A stretch of 44,907 nt of DNA from Pediococcus argentinicus (GCF_001437605.1 NZ_JQCQ01000012.1:1-44907); one strand, 5' to 3'; counted from the first letter of the stretch, positions 7,724 to 17,315 are shown. Program-made: numbers and translations. Notes: generated by a model not told the origin, from the letters alone.

Positions 7724-8218
7724 ATGATGATAGAATACAAGACAGCAACCCACGATGATTTACCAAAAATTGTTGACATCTATAATGAGTCTATTCCAGG
7801 CAAACTAGCCACGGCCGATTTGGAACCAGTGACAGTTGATGACCGTGAAGAGTGGTTTCAACAACACAACGACAAACGACCATTACAAGTTATTTTAGTG
7901 GACGATAAAATTGCTGGGTGGATTAGTTTAAGTAGCTTTTATGGACGACCTGCTTATCATGAAACAGTAGAAGTAAGCATTTATATTGATAATGGATTTC
8001 AACACCAAGGATTGGGCCAACAAGCAATTGATCATGTGATTAGTTTAGCGCCAAGTATTGGGGTACATAGCTTATTAGCATTCATTTTCGGACATAATAC
8101 TGCTAGTCGTAAATTATTTGAACGCAATGGATTTGAACAGTGTGGACACTTGCCAAAGATTGCTGATATGGACGGTATTGATCGTGATTTGGAGATTTAT
8201 GGATTGCATGTTGGGTGA
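7724..8218 (+). CDS. GNAT acetyltransferase, phosphinothricin acetyltransferase-like
   Basis: 164 residues, one GNAT domain. The acetyl-CoA loop is QHQGLGQQAIDH (the Q/RxxGxG/A motif), and ASRKLFERNGF is the usual C-terminal element. The N-terminus IVDIYNESIPGKLATADLEP matches PAT/YncA-type N-acetyltransferases, which acetylate small amines or amino-acid analogues. AGGAG lies 8 nt before the ATG. Divergent from the ABC operon. Confidence 0.85.
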   Translation: MMIEYKTATHDDLPKIVDIYNESIPGKLATADLEPVTVDDREEWFQQHNDKRPLQVILVDDKIAGWISLSSFYGRPAYHETVEVSIYIDNGFQHQGLGQQAIDHVISLAPSIGVHSLLAFIFGHNTASRKLFERNGFEQCGHLPKIADMDGIDRDLEIYGLHVG

Positions 8219-8242
8219 TAGTGAAAATTGGATAAATAGCAT

Positions 8243-8362
8243 TTAAAGTTTAAAACGCGTGTTGTAATTTTTTTGGTTATTCAACCACCAAGCAAAATAA
8301 ATTGATATGAGTTGATTTATAAAAGTCAACTCACATTGCAGCAGTATAATTGATAACGTCAA
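8243..8362 (-). CDS. Candidate Fst/Ldr-like small hydrophobic toxin ORF
   Basis: A 39-residue ORF too short for routine gene calling. It starts at TTG 8362, with a strong ribosome binding site (AAGGGGGTGA, 8 nt spacing). The predicted protein has a hydrophobic helix (residues about 14-26) ending in the sequence YFAWWLNNQKNYNTRFKL, that is an aromatic W-L-N-N turn plus a charged tail, the shape of type I Fst-family toxins. Just upstream of the ribosome binding site are two tandem copies of the 10-mer AGCTATTCAA (plus strand, 8393-8402 and 8404-8413), reminiscent of the direct repeats in Fst loci. No antisense RNA promoter could be firmly assigned; the promoter is weak. A decayed locus is possible. 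Confidence 0.35.
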   Translation of the reverse strand: MTLSIILLQCELTFINQLISIYFAWWLNNQKNYNTRFKL

Positions 8363-8392
8363 AGGTTTCACCCCCTTGGCTGTTGCAAATGT

Positions 8393-8413
8393 AGCTATTC
8401 AACAGCTATTCAA
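8393..8413. repeat. Tandem 10-bp direct repeat upstream of candidate toxin ORF
   Basis: AGCTATTCAA occurs at 8393-8402 and again at 8404-8413, separated by one base. It lies in what would be the 5' leader of the toxin-like mRNA. A separate 8-bp inverted repeat (8308-8315 with 8326-8333) lies inside the ORF. Nothing else is recognisable in 8414-8535. Confidence 0.5.
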
Positions 8414-8535
8414 ATATACTTGAAAAAACAATGCTATATAAGTCTTGACTTAGCCCGTTACATAGTCGATTAGCGGTTATGTTAAGGATTTATCATTTGG
8501 AATGTCTGATTTATAACATTGATAGTGAAGAGGTA

Positions 8536-8590
8536 CGTAAAAAGTCTCGTAATTATTCTCCTAAGGGAGTGATTACGAGACTTTTTTAGT
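8536..8590. terminator. Large bidirectional terminator
   Basis: A 14-bp stem (8540-8553 with 8572-8585) is topped by a small CTCC/GGAG hairpin. T runs are present on both strands. It would end the minus-strand GntR transcript as well as transcripts from the left. Confidence 0.75.
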
Positions 8591-8618
8591 ATAGGTTCTG
8601 TTTGAATTCGGTCATAAC

Positions 8619-8727
8619 GTGCTTCACAAAGCTGCCTTTTCCGTCTAGCTACACAATATTCAATATCCCAAGTGCGGATATTAAACATTGCTATGCTAGT
8701 ACTCAAAGCCAACCCGCTTTGTTGCAC
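8619..8727. repeat. Dispersed structured palindrome element, copy C
   Basis: One of four related elements. Outer arms GTGC...CAAAGC (8619-8632) pair with GCTTTG...GCAC (8716-8727). The left box is TCCGTCTAGCTAC; the internal helix is CTAGC (8645-8649) with GCTAG (8695-8699); the apical hairpin AATATCC/GGATATT (8662-8668 with 8676-8682) carries the heptaloop CAAGTGC; the right box is TACTCA. It lies between the terminator and the 3' end of the GntR gene. Confidence 0.7.
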
Positions 8728-8733
8728 ACTTCC

Positions 8734-9432
8734 CTAATTTCCCAAATTAATCGAATGGAAGTAAAAACTCAGATCCTTATACAAATAGACGGTATAAGAA
8801 AAGTTGAATAGGGTGTTGTTCTTTCTATATAAAGACTGATTCAACACAATATGAGTTTCACCAGTCGGCAAGTTCAAAATACTAGATTGTTCTTCAGATA
8901 ATGGCTCAGTACTGAGATACTGGTCCGTATTATTAACGGTAATGCCGTATTCTTCATTGATAAAGGTTAGTAGTGATTCATGCGCAGCATCGATGGGGAT
9001 GAAAGGTACTTCGCTCTTTTCATAGTAAGAATATTCCAAACAATATAGTTTGCCATCCAAATAACGACTCCGAATAATGCGGTGAAGTTCGTCTCCAGGC
9101 TTGGCACCAAATTGCCGAGCTAGGGCTTCATCAGCGGTGATGCGATCAAATGTAATTACTTTTGATTTCAAACGTTGAGAACTAATTCTAGTAGAAAGTC
9201 CCATCGTTAAATTAACAACGTGTTTTTCGTCCTGATTAATATCATTAATGTAATAGCCACTTCCTTGGACACGGCGGGCGAGTCCTTTTTGGCAGACAAT
9301 ATCGACAGCCTTACGAATAGTATTTCGGCTGACATTATAGCGATGCATCAGTTGTTGTTCAGTGGGTAATTTATCTTGAAAAAAGTGATGCTGAATAGAA
9401 CGAATTAGATCATCTGCAATGTCATGATACAT
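8734..9432 (-). CDS. GntR/HutC-family transcriptional regulator (UTRA domain)
   Basis: 232 residues. The winged helix at the N-terminus has LPTEQQLMHRYNVSRNTIRKAV. The C-terminal part is a UTRA effector-binding domain (LHRIIRSRYLDG, LEYSYY, with the C-terminal YTVYLYKD element). Such regulators usually sense a phosphosugar. It is divergent from the PTS IIB gene, and a palindrome in the shared intergenic region overlaps the PTS promoter, so it most likely represses the beta-glucoside genes until the phosphorylated sugar is present. GGGGGTG precedes the ATG. Confidence 0.9.
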   Translation of the reverse strand: MYHDIADDLIRSIQHHFFQDKLPTEQQLMHRYNVSRNTIRKAVDIVCQKGLARRVQGSGYYINDINQDEKHVVNLTMGLSTRISSQRLKSKVITFDRITADEALARQFGAKPGDELHRIIRSRYLDGKLYCLEYSYYEKSEVPFIPIDAAHESLLTFINEEYGITVNNTDQYLSTEPLSEEQSSILNLPTGETHIVLNQSLYRKNNTLFNFSYTVYLYKDLSFYFHSINLGN

Positions 9433-9464
9433 TTTGACACCCCCAATTTAAAAAAATTAATTAA

Positions 9465-9499
9465 AGGTACTTGTGAAATTTGTACCTACGATTTATAAT
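9465..9499 (+). promoter_or_regulatory. PTS operon promoter with GntR-type operator
   Basis: TTGTGA (9471-9476), 17 nt, TATAAT (9494-9499). The inverted repeat AGGTAC (9465-9470) and GTACCT (9482-9487) straddles the -35, a good position for repression by the divergent GntR protein. Confidence 0.7.
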
Positions 9500-9509
9500 T
9501 CAATTGTAA

Positions 9510-9523
9510 CGTAAGCGGTTACA
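9510..9523 (+). promoter_or_regulatory. cre site (CcpA) for the PTS operon
   Basis: CGTAAGCGGTTACA differs from the cre consensus at the first base only. It lies just downstream of the -10, a position that gives roadblock-type catabolite repression. Confidence 0.65.
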
Positions 9524-9568
9524 TAGTCAACCGCAAAATTAAAAAAATATATTTAGGAGTGTATTATT

Positions 9569-9880
9569 ATGGCTGAAAAAACAATTATGTTAGTGTGTGC
9601 TGCAGGTATGTCAACAAGTTTACTAGTTTCAAAGATGCAAAAAGCTGCTGAAGCAGAAGGTGTTGATGCTGAAATCTTCGCTACTGCTGCATCAGATGCA
9701 GATAACAAATTAGCAGAAAAGAATCCTGATATTTTAATGCTCGGACCTCAAGTTCGTTACCTTGAAAGTAACTTCAAGAGCAAATTGGAAATCCCAGTTG
9801 AAGTTATCAACATGCAAGACTACGGTATGATGAACGGTGAAAAAGTGCTTAAAGAAGCTCTTACAACAATGGGTAACTAA
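9569..9880 (+). CDS. celA: PTS lactose/cellobiose-family IIB component
   Basis: 103 residues, a full-length IIB of the Lac/Cel family. The phosphorylated Cys10 sits in the P-loop CAAGMSTS. It takes phosphate from IIA and passes it to the sugar during transport by a IIC permease. First gene of the beta-glucoside cluster. The gene symbol is by family only; the sugar is probably cellobiose or another beta-glucoside, judged from the GH1 enzyme downstream. No IIC gene is present in the cluster. Confidence 0.9.
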   Translation: MAEKTIMLVCAAGMSTSLLVSKMQKAAEAEGVDAEIFATAASDADNKLAEKNPDILMLGPQVRYLESNFKSKLEIPVEVINMQDYGMMNGEKVLKEALTTMGN

Positions 9881-9898
9881 TTTTTATTTATTTAAAAA

Positions 9899-9912
9899 TG
9901 AGAGCGTTATCA
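9899..9912 (+). promoter_or_regulatory. cre-like site between IIB and IIA genes
   Basis: TGAGAGCGTTATCA matches the cre pattern with one mismatch. Internal operon cre sites can add to CcpA repression. Confidence 0.4.
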
Positions 9913-9923
9913 AAAATTAATTA

Positions 9924-9945
9924 AGGAGCTAACTTCGGTTAGTTC
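9924..9945 (+). other. UUCG-loop hairpin between IIB and IIA genes
   Basis: AGCTAAC-TTCG-GTTAGTT forms a 7-bp stem with a very stable tetraloop and no T run. It is more likely an mRNA processing or stability element than a terminator. Confidence 0.5.
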
Positions 9946-9974
9946 TTACATATATAGAAGGAGATTTTTATAAA

Positions 9975-10295
9975 ATGGCTGAAGAAGAACAAAACATGGA
10001 AGCAATCATGGGACTTATTATCAACGGAGGAAATGCTAAGAGCTCCGCATTTGAAGCAATCAATGCTGCTAAAGAAGGCGACTTCGAAAAAGCTGATGCA
10101 AAGCTTAAGGAATCAGATGGCTTCTTAACTGATGCACATAACGCTCAAACAAGCATGTTAACTGACGAAGCAAACGGTGACCACGCTAAGGTTACTTTGC
10201 TTACAGTTCACTCTCAAGATCACATCATGAATGCTATTACATTCCGTGATTTGGCTGGCGAAATTGTTGATTTATATAAACGTCTCGACAAATAA
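9975..10295 (+). CDS. celC: PTS lactose/cellobiose-family IIA component
   Basis: 106 residues, helical IIA of the Lac/Cel family. The active-site segment VHSQDH (His79 and His83) accepts phosphate from HPr. The N-terminal MGLIINGGNAKSSAFEAI is the usual family start. It donates to the IIB encoded just upstream; symbol by family only. The AGAAGGAG ribosome binding site is well placed. Confidence 0.9.
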   Translation: MAEEEQNMEAIMGLIINGGNAKSSAFEAINAAKEGDFEKADAKLKESDGFLTDAHNAQTSMLTDEANGDHAKVTLLTVHSQDHIMNAITFRDLAGEIVDLYKRLDK

Positions 10296-10316
10296 TACAT
10301 CATTAAAAATAGTGCA

Positions 10317-10356
10317 AAAGGGCTGGAAGCAAAGGATACTTTGATCCCGGCTCTTT
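10317..10356 (+). other. Long hairpin between IIA and phospho-beta-glucosidase genes
   Basis: A 10-bp stem with two G-T pairs (10317-10326 with 10347-10356) encloses CAAAG-GATA-CTTTG. The T tract is short (TCTTTCT), so this may be a leaky terminator or a stability element that lowers expression of the enzyme gene relative to the PTS genes. Confidence 0.5.
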
Positions 10357-10382
10357 CTATATTAAGGAAGAAGGATATTTAA

Positions 10383-11828
<1,446 letters not shown>

Positions 11829-11855
11829 TAATAGAAGAAAGTAGGATGAGGTTGA

Positions 11856-12542
11856 GTGTTTAGTTATGAGCGAATTCAAACGTTAAATCAATTAGAGTTA
11901 TGTGTTTATCGCTATGTAATCGCGCATACCGAGGCGATTGAAGATATGACGATTCGACAGTTATCGAATGAAAGTCACGTTTCATCAACCACCATTTTAC
12001 GTTTTCTAAAGAAAATGGGTTTTGAAGGATTTTCTGATTTTAAATATGCGTTAAAGCACCGCAAAGATACGGAGGAAACCAATCCAATTAGTCATGATAT
12101 GGAACCAGTGAATCAATTCTTTCTACAAGCTGAACAACCTCATTACCGTGAAATTGTGCAGAATGTTGCTAAAGTAATTGCTGAGGCTGATACTATTATT
12201 ATGTTTGGCATTGGAACGAGCGGTAGCATGGCTCAATATGGTTCTCGTCTCTTTGCAAATTATGGGTTGTATACGGTAGGGATTACTGATCCTTTCCAAC
12301 CACAACCTTCCGGACAACATGATTATGATAAAACAATTCTGATATGTCTCTCTGTTTCAGGTCGTAGTGAGCAAGTATTACGTCAGGCCCGCTTTTATAG
12401 CGAGCAGGGTGCACAATATTTACCTTGGTTTAATCAAGGAATGGATTTTCTACCATTTATGTTAGTCGGTTTTGCGACTGGGTGGATAATTTCAAAGTTA
12501 AAACCGATGACAAATGAAACAACTGCAACAGAAGAAAATTAG
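11856..12542 (+). pseudogene. Chimeric ORF: truncated RpiR/MurR regulator fused to the tail of a permease
   Basis: 228 residues starting at GTG 11856 (GGATGAGG upstream). Residues 1-77 are an RpiR-type helix-turn-helix; residues about 105-186 are the start of a SIS sugar-phosphate domain (IMFGIGTSGSMAQ, ICLSVSGRSEQVL). At about residue 187 (nt ~12415) the family sequence stops. The last ~41 residues (YLPWFNQGMDFLP, then a hydrophobic helix, then KLKPM) look like the C-terminus of a membrane transporter, most like BrnQ-type branched-chain amino acid carriers. A deletion joining two genes in frame is the simplest reading. The SIS domain is incomplete, so the regulator is probably inactive. Confidence 0.65.
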
Positions 12543-12549
12543 ATAAATA

Positions 12550-12581
12550 AAAATCAGCGAATTTTTTTCGCTGATTTTTTG
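12550..12581. terminator. Bidirectional terminator
   Basis: A 12-bp stem (12550-12561 with 12568-12579) flanked by A and T runs, between the chimeric ORF and the convergent glycosylase gene. Confidence 0.8.
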
Positions 12582-12592
12582 TAGGTTCATTT

Positions 12593-13171
12593 TTATAAAC
12601 TTTGTTGAACAATCTTTCTTAATTCAGGAACAACATCAGTTTCAAACCAAGGGTTCTTAGCCAGCCAAATGTTGTTACGAGGAGAAGGATGCACAATTGG
12701 GAAATACTTTGGAAGGTACTTTTGATAATTCTTCACAATAGCTGTTGTTGTTAACTTTTTATCTTCAGGCAAATAGTATTTTTGAGAATAGTTTCCTATT
12801 AAGATAGTTAATTTGATATTAGGCATTAATTCTAAAAGACGAGGATGCCAGTTGTCAGCGACACCTTTGCGTGGTGGCAGATCGCCACTCTTGCCACGGC
12901 CTGGATAGTAGAAATCCATCGGAATAACCGCAATTTTATGAGAATTGTAGAACGTGTCGCGTGAAATACCCATCCAATCACGCAGTCGATCACCGCTTTT
13001 ATCGTTCCACATCACTTCGGTATCCTGAACACGTTTACCAGGTGCCTGGCCAATAATTAGTATTTCAGCTTCAGGGTTTACTGAATAAATTGGATTCCAA
13101 CCTTTTGCAGTATATTCTTTATTTTCCGGAGCGTTTTTAATTTCCTTAAATAAGGGATCTTTTTCATTCAT
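12593..13171 (-). CDS. Uracil-DNA glycosylase superfamily protein
   Basis: 192 residues. The UDG-superfamily motif 1 region reads IIGQAPGKRVQ, and motif 2 reads HPSPRN near the C-terminus. The spacing and the NPAPGK-like GQAPGK put it with family 4/5-like or the small UDG-like proteins common in lactobacilli rather than with classical Ung. Probable DNA repair role; the exact base specificity is not readable. AGGAG is 8 nt before the ATG. Confidence 0.75.
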   Translation of the reverse strand: MNEKDPLFKEIKNAPENKEYTAKGWNPIYSVNPEAEILIIGQAPGKRVQDTEVMWNDKSGDRLRDWMGISRDTFYNSHKIAVIPMDFYYPGRGKSGDLPPRKGVADNWHPRLLELMPNIKLTILIGNYSQKYYLPEDKKLTTTAIVKNYQKYLPKYFPIVHPSPRNNIWLAKNPWFETDVVPELRKIVQQSL

Positions 13172-13296
13172 ATTATCAACTCCTAACTCATTTCATGCTA
13201 ATTGTAGCATAACCACAAAATACGGTATTCGAAAAAAGATTAACCATGTATAATGGTCTCAGTTAAATGTGTAGGTTGAAAAAAAGGAGATAAATA

Positions 13297-14669
13297 ATGA
13301 AACGAAAGCTAAGCGTATTGGGACTGCTTTTGCTTGGTTTATTAGTATTTTTAATACCATTAACAAAAGTTGCGGCTAGCTCGACAGTCGGAGATGCTTC
13401 TCAATTCATGACCAAAGTTTCTCTAAGCGAAGATTCAGCTGGAGAAAAAGCATGGCAGAGTGGTGATTCAGTTAGTGTAAAGACGCCATTTTATATTCGC
13501 TATGATTGGTCCGTGCCAAAAGCTACACCTGGCGAGACGTATGAGATGACACTCCCCAACCAGATTATGTTAAATGGAACATCAATTCCAATGAGGGATG
13601 CTGATGGAACAGTTATTGCAACTGCTGACGTCAAGGGTGATAAAGTAAAAATTACTTTTAATGATGGTGTTTCAAATAAAAAGGATATTAAGGGATACTT
13701 TTCAATTGGAGCTAGTTTTGACAAGCAGACTGGTGAGGACGGACAAGAAACTGAACTTAATTTTCCGGTAGCCGGATCAGTTGATGGTGGTCAGGTAAAA
13801 CTTAATGTCGAAAATAAGAAAAACGATAGTGGACCGAGCTCAGGTCAAAGTATTATCAACAAGAGTGGTCTACAAGTTAAAGATAAAGATGGTAAGTTAA
13901 CTGACTTAATCGAATGGACAATTACTGTTAATAAGCGTGGAACAAAGCTTACTAATCCGACAGTTGAAGAAACATTTGGTGAAGGACAAACCTTCGTTAA
14001 GGATTCTATTTCAGTTAATTATCGTAATGGATCCGATAAAAGTATTAAGAAATTAAACCAAGATGAAGTTAATCCAGTATTCTCTGATACGGATTTAGTT
14101 CATGGCGGCGGTTCGATTTTATTTAATTTGTTGAGTCTTGAAAATAGGGATGATGCCGGGAAAAATGATCCAGTTTCACCTGTTATTCGATTCCGCACAC
14201 AGATTATGAACTTTGATAAATACTATGTTGGTGACATTGATTTACCAAAATTAACTAATCCAAAATTAGTTTTAAAATCTCTGGATTTAAAAGAAAATAA
14301 AGAGGCTCGTCCAACTTCAGTTAATGCCAAAACAAGTCAATATCGTGAAGGTGGCCTGCCGAAGGTGGAACTACAAATCCGACGGAACCAAGTAAACCGG
14401 TAGAACCAACAGAGCCGGTAAAACCTGTTGAACCAATCAAACCAACAGAACCAAGTAAGCCTGTTGAACCGATCAAACCAACGGAACCAAGTAAGCCTAC
14501 TAAAACTGCAAAATCCAATAAACCATCCAATATAGATCATGCTGAAAAATCAAATAGTACAAAGCAACAAGTACTTCCACAGACTAACGAAAGTGGAATT
14601 GATCTGATCATTAGTCTATTAGGTTTAGCACTGGTTTCAGTAGTTGGAATTTTCAGAAGAAAAAGATAA
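13297..14669 (+). pseudogene. LPxTG-anchored collagen-adhesin-like surface protein, frameshifted
   Basis: The first frame (13297-14403) encodes 368 residues: a signal peptide (about 1-28) and adhesin-type Ig-like folds (YDWSVPKATPGETYEMTLP; later IEWTITVNKRGTKLTNPTVEETF). It then runs out of frame near 14360. The -1 frame continues without a stop to 14669 with Pro-Thr-Glu-Pro-Ser-Lys repeats, a sorting signal LPQTN, a hydrophobic helix and RRKR. One base lost around CTGCCGAAGG restores the reading, giving EGGLPEGGTTNPTEP. As written, the product is secreted but not cell-wall anchored. A sequencing error or a phase switch are alternatives. Confidence 0.75.
14424..14495 (+). repeat. Two 36-bp tandem repeats coding for Pro-rich stalk
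   Basis: Copies at 14424-14459 and 14460-14495 differ at two positions. They encode PVEPIKPTEPSK units of the adhesin's wall-spanning stalk. Only the shifted frame gives this sequence. Confidence 0.8.
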
Positions 14670-14675
14670 TTTAAG

Positions 14676-14706
14676 AAGCTAAGCCATTAGGGTTTAGCTT
14701 TTTTTA
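14676..14706 (+). terminator. Terminator of the adhesin gene
   Basis: A 10-bp stem (14676-14685 with 14691-14700, loop ATTAG) followed by seven T. Confidence 0.85.
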
Positions 14707-14717
14707 TTCATAGTTTG

Positions 14718-14754
14718 TGAAAGCGTTGACAATCTCATGAAAACGGTTAATAAT
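14718..14754 (+). promoter_or_regulatory. cre site overlapping the NADH oxidase promoter
   Basis: TGAAAGCGTTGACA (14718-14731) is a consensus cre. Its last six bases are the -35 TTGACA (14726-14731), followed after 17 nt by AATAAT (14749-14754). CcpA bound here would block RNA polymerase. Confidence 0.7.
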
Positions 14755-14789
14755 TAAGGTGTTAAATCTTAATTGGAGGATGGTTTTTT

Positions 14790-16133
14790 ATGAAAGTAGC
14801 AATTGTTGGTTGTACACACGCAGGAACATTTTCAGCCCAACAAATTTTAACGGAACATCCAGATTACGAAGTTACGGTATATGAAAGAAATGATAATTTG
14901 TCATTCCTATCATGTGGGATCGCCCTTTGGGTTGGAGACCACGTTTCTGATCCAAATAAGATGTTCTATTCATCACCTGAAGCACTTACTAAGTTAGGTG
15001 CAAACATGAAGATGGAACACGATGTTTTAAACATTGATACAGATAACAAGACTCTTGAAGTTAAGGATCTTAAAACTGGTGAAGTTTCAACGGATAGTTG
15101 GGACAAGTTGGTTGTTACAACTGGTTCTGCACCGGTTATTCCACCAATCGATGGTATTGATAACAAGCGTATCAAGATGTGCAAGAACTGGGCTGATGCT
15201 GAAGAATTAAAGAAGGTATCACCAGATGCTAAATCAATCATTGTAATTGGTGCTGGATACATTGGTGCTGAACTTGCTGAACAATATAGTGTCACAGGCA
15301 AGGAAGTTACATTAATTGATGGACTACCTAGCGTTTTAGCTAAGAACTTTGATCCAGAAATTTCAAGCCGTGTAGCTCAAGATTACAAAGATCATGGTGT
15401 TAAATTACAAATGAACGAAATGGTGCAATCATTTAGTGGTGACGACCAAATAACCGTTACAACTGATAAAGGCAGTTATACTGCTGATTATGCTATTTTA
15501 TGTGTTGGATTCCGTCCACGGACTGACTTAATGACAGGCAAAGTTGATATGTTGAAGAACGGTGCAATCATCACTGATGAATACATGCAAACTTCAAACA
15601 AAGATATCTTTGCAGCTGGTGACTCATCAGTTGTTCATTACAATCCAACTGGGAAAGATGACTACATTCCTTTGGCAACTAACGCTGTACGCCAAGGTAT
15701 CTTAGTAGGTCACAATATCGAGAAACCAACCATGAAGTATATGGGAACTCAATCAAGTTCAGCTGTTGCACTATTTGATAAGACAATGGCTAGCTCTGGT
15801 TTAACAGCTTCTGGTGCTGAAGTTCGTGGATTAAAGGTTGATAGTATCACCCTCGAACAAGATTACCGTCCTGATTTCATGTTGAGTACAACTAAGATTT
15901 TGATGCGTTTAGTATGGGATCCCGAAACACGTCGTGTATTAGGAGGATCATTCTACAGTGATTATGACTGTGCACAATCATCTAACGTAATTTCACTTGC
16001 TATCCAAAACAAGATGACAATTGATGAATTATCAATGGTTGATATGTTCTTCCAGCCTAACTATGACCAACCTTTGAACTACGTCAACGCCATTGCTATG
16101 GCCGCTGTAGCTCAAGCAGATGCTAAGAAATAA
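14790..16133 (+). CDS. nox: Water-forming NADH oxidase (CoA-disulfide reductase-like family)
   Basis: 447 residues, usual length. FAD-binding N-terminus (KVAIVGCTHAGTFSA), redox-active Cys42 in SFLSCGIALW, NAD-binding VIGAGYIGAELAEQ, and the second FAD motif DIFAAGDSS. It reduces O2 to water with NADH, using the Cys42 sulfenic acid, and regenerates NAD+ during aerobic growth. Single-gene unit: cre-controlled promoter before it and a terminator after it. Confidence 0.92.
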   Translation: MKVAIVGCTHAGTFSAQQILTEHPDYEVTVYERNDNLSFLSCGIALWVGDHVSDPNKMFYSSPEALTKLGANMKMEHDVLNIDTDNKTLEVKDLKTGEVSTDSWDKLVVTTGSAPVIPPIDGIDNKRIKMCKNWADAEELKKVSPDAKSIIVIGAGYIGAELAEQYSVTGKEVTLIDGLPSVLAKNFDPEISSRVAQDYKDHGVKLQMNEMVQSFSGDDQITVTTDKGSYTADYAILCVGFRPRTDLMTGKVDMLKNGAIITDEYMQTSNKDIFAAGDSSVVHYNPTGKDDYIPLATNAVRQGILVGHNIEKPTMKYMGTQSSSAVALFDKTMASSGLTASGAEVRGLKVDSITLEQDYRPDFMLSTTKILMRLVWDPETRRVLGGSFYSDYDCAQSSNVISLAIQNKMTIDELSMVDMFFQPNYDQPLNYVNAIAMAAVAQADAKK

Positions 16134-16156
16134 TTTTTAAAATTAAATAAATATTT

Positions 16157-16182
16157 AAACGACCTGAAAGGGTCGTTTTTTT
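16157..16182 (+). terminator. Terminator of nox
   Basis: An 8-bp stem (16157-16164 with 16171-16178) followed by a T run. Confidence 0.85.
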
Positions 16183-16205
16183 GTACATTTCATCACAAGT
16201 AAAAA

Positions 16206-16237
16206 TGAAAGCGATAACAGACTTATTATGCTAGTAT
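16206..16237 (+). promoter_or_regulatory. cre site and extended -10 promoter of the hydrolase gene
   Basis: TGAAAGCGATAACA (16206-16219) is a good cre. An extended -10, TG-C-TAGTAT (16229-16237), lies downstream. The -35 is weak. Confidence 0.55.
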
Positions 16238-16302
16238 ATACGTGACCATATGAATGGTTAACATTGTAATGTAAGTGATTAACTTTGAGGAGTGTGACAG
16301 AA

Positions 16303-16923
16303 ATGAGCAGCTTTGAAAAGAGAGATCCAATTAAGGATGAATTAATAACACCAGAGAACTCAGTTTTTGTAGTTATCGATTATCAACCAACGCAGGTAAA
16401 TTCGATTAATTCAATGAACCGAGCAGAATTGATTAATAACATTGTTGCTACGACTAAATTAATGAAGGCATATGATGTACCGGTGGTTCTATCAACAGTT
16501 AATGTTCAAACCGGACGCAATAAAGATACAATTCCAGCTTTGAAAGAAGTACTTAAAGATGAACCATCTTACGATTGCACCTCGATCAATGCTTGGGAAG
16601 ATCGTGAATTTCAAGAAGCGGTGAAGAAGACTGGTCGTAAGAATATCATCATTGCAGCATTGTGGACCGAAGCCTGTTTAACATTTCCAACACTAGATGC
16701 ATTGTCAGAGGGATACCACGTCTTTCCAGTAGTTGATGCGGTTGGTGGTACTTCAGTAATTGCACATGAAACAGCTTTGAGAAGGGTTGAACAAGCCGGT
16801 GCACAATTAACCACATTTGCCCAACTTGCTTGTGAATTACAACGAGACTGGAATCGAACAGATACAGCTCCAAAATTTGTTCAAGCAATGATGGATAAGG
16901 GGATTTTTTTGAATTTAGGTTAA
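16303..16923 (+). CDS. Isochorismatase-family cysteine hydrolase (YcaC-like)
   Basis: 206 residues. The catalytic Asp is in VVIDYQPTQ, and the nucleophile Cys in AALWTEACLTFPTLDA; the cis-peptide region follows the family. YcaC-like members hydrolyse amides of unknown identity. I chose ATG 16303: GAGGAG (16287-16292) is about 10 nt upstream, and the TTG in the same frame lies inside that site. The 3' neighbour begins 17 nt downstream, so the two form an operon. The cre box suggests carbon-source control. Confidence 0.8.
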   Translation: MSSFEKRDPIKDELITPENSVFVVIDYQPTQVNSINSMNRAELINNIVATTKLMKAYDVPVVLSTVNVQTGRNKDTIPALKEVLKDEPSYDCTSINAWEDREFQEAVKKTGRKNIIIAALWTEACLTFPTLDALSEGYHVFPVVDAVGGTSVIAHETALRRVEQAGAQLTTFAQLACELQRDWNRTDTAPKFVQAMMDKGIFLNLG

Positions 16924-16940
16924 TTTTGGAGGCACTAAAT

Positions 16941-17315
16941 ATGCTTGATATTCGTGGATCAATTAATAACTTAAAATGGAATACAGAGCATCACTTTTTA
17001 CACATTCAGGCTCAACATGATTTTATTCGTCGCTGGGCAATTCAATTTGAATTAGGATATTCAGACTTTAGAACTATCCAAATGGCGCTTCAAATTGATC
17101 AAAATATGGATCTTTTAAAAGAGTTCACTAAAGCTTACGATGCAGTTTATCAATATGAGAGTGTTTTTGCGGAAGATGGTCTGGAAGCATTTAATCAGAA
17201 ATTTGGCAACCAGATGGAACAGTATGATAAAGCACATCAGACCTTACTAAAAATTTTGGATCAACTTAGTAAGATTCAGCCTGAAGTTGATAAAAGTGAA
17301 GAGAACTTAATTTAA
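16941..17315 (+). CDS. Conserved hypothetical helical protein
   Basis: 124 residues, no membrane segment or signal. It is rich in charged helix-formers (for example QFELGYSDFRTIQMALQ and KAYDAVYQYESVFAED), so all-helical or coiled-coil. I do not recognise the family. ATG 16941 is chosen because TGGAGG is 8 nt upstream. Cotranscribed with the cysteine hydrolase. Confidence 0.65.
   Translation: MLDIRGSINNLKWNTEHHFLHIQAQHDFIRRWAIQFELGYSDFRTIQMALQIDQNMDLLKEFTKAYDAVYQYESVFAEDGLEAFNQKFGNQMEQYDKAHQTLLKILDQLSKIQPEVDKSEENLI

Noticed and set aside
8482-8811. ORFs of 81 and 69 residues around 8482-8811
   Set aside because: They arise from the structured element copy C and the terminator. Similar peptide strings near 38773-38997 come from element copy A, so the similarity is at DNA level.
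14424-14495. CRISPR-like short repeat array
   Set aside because: Only two contiguous 36-bp copies without spacers; they code for the adhesin stalk.
14321-14540. Gly/Leu- and Trp/Phe-repeat ORFs on the minus strand
   Set aside because: They are antisense translations of the adhesin's Pro-Thr-Glu-Pro-Ser-Lys tandem repeats.
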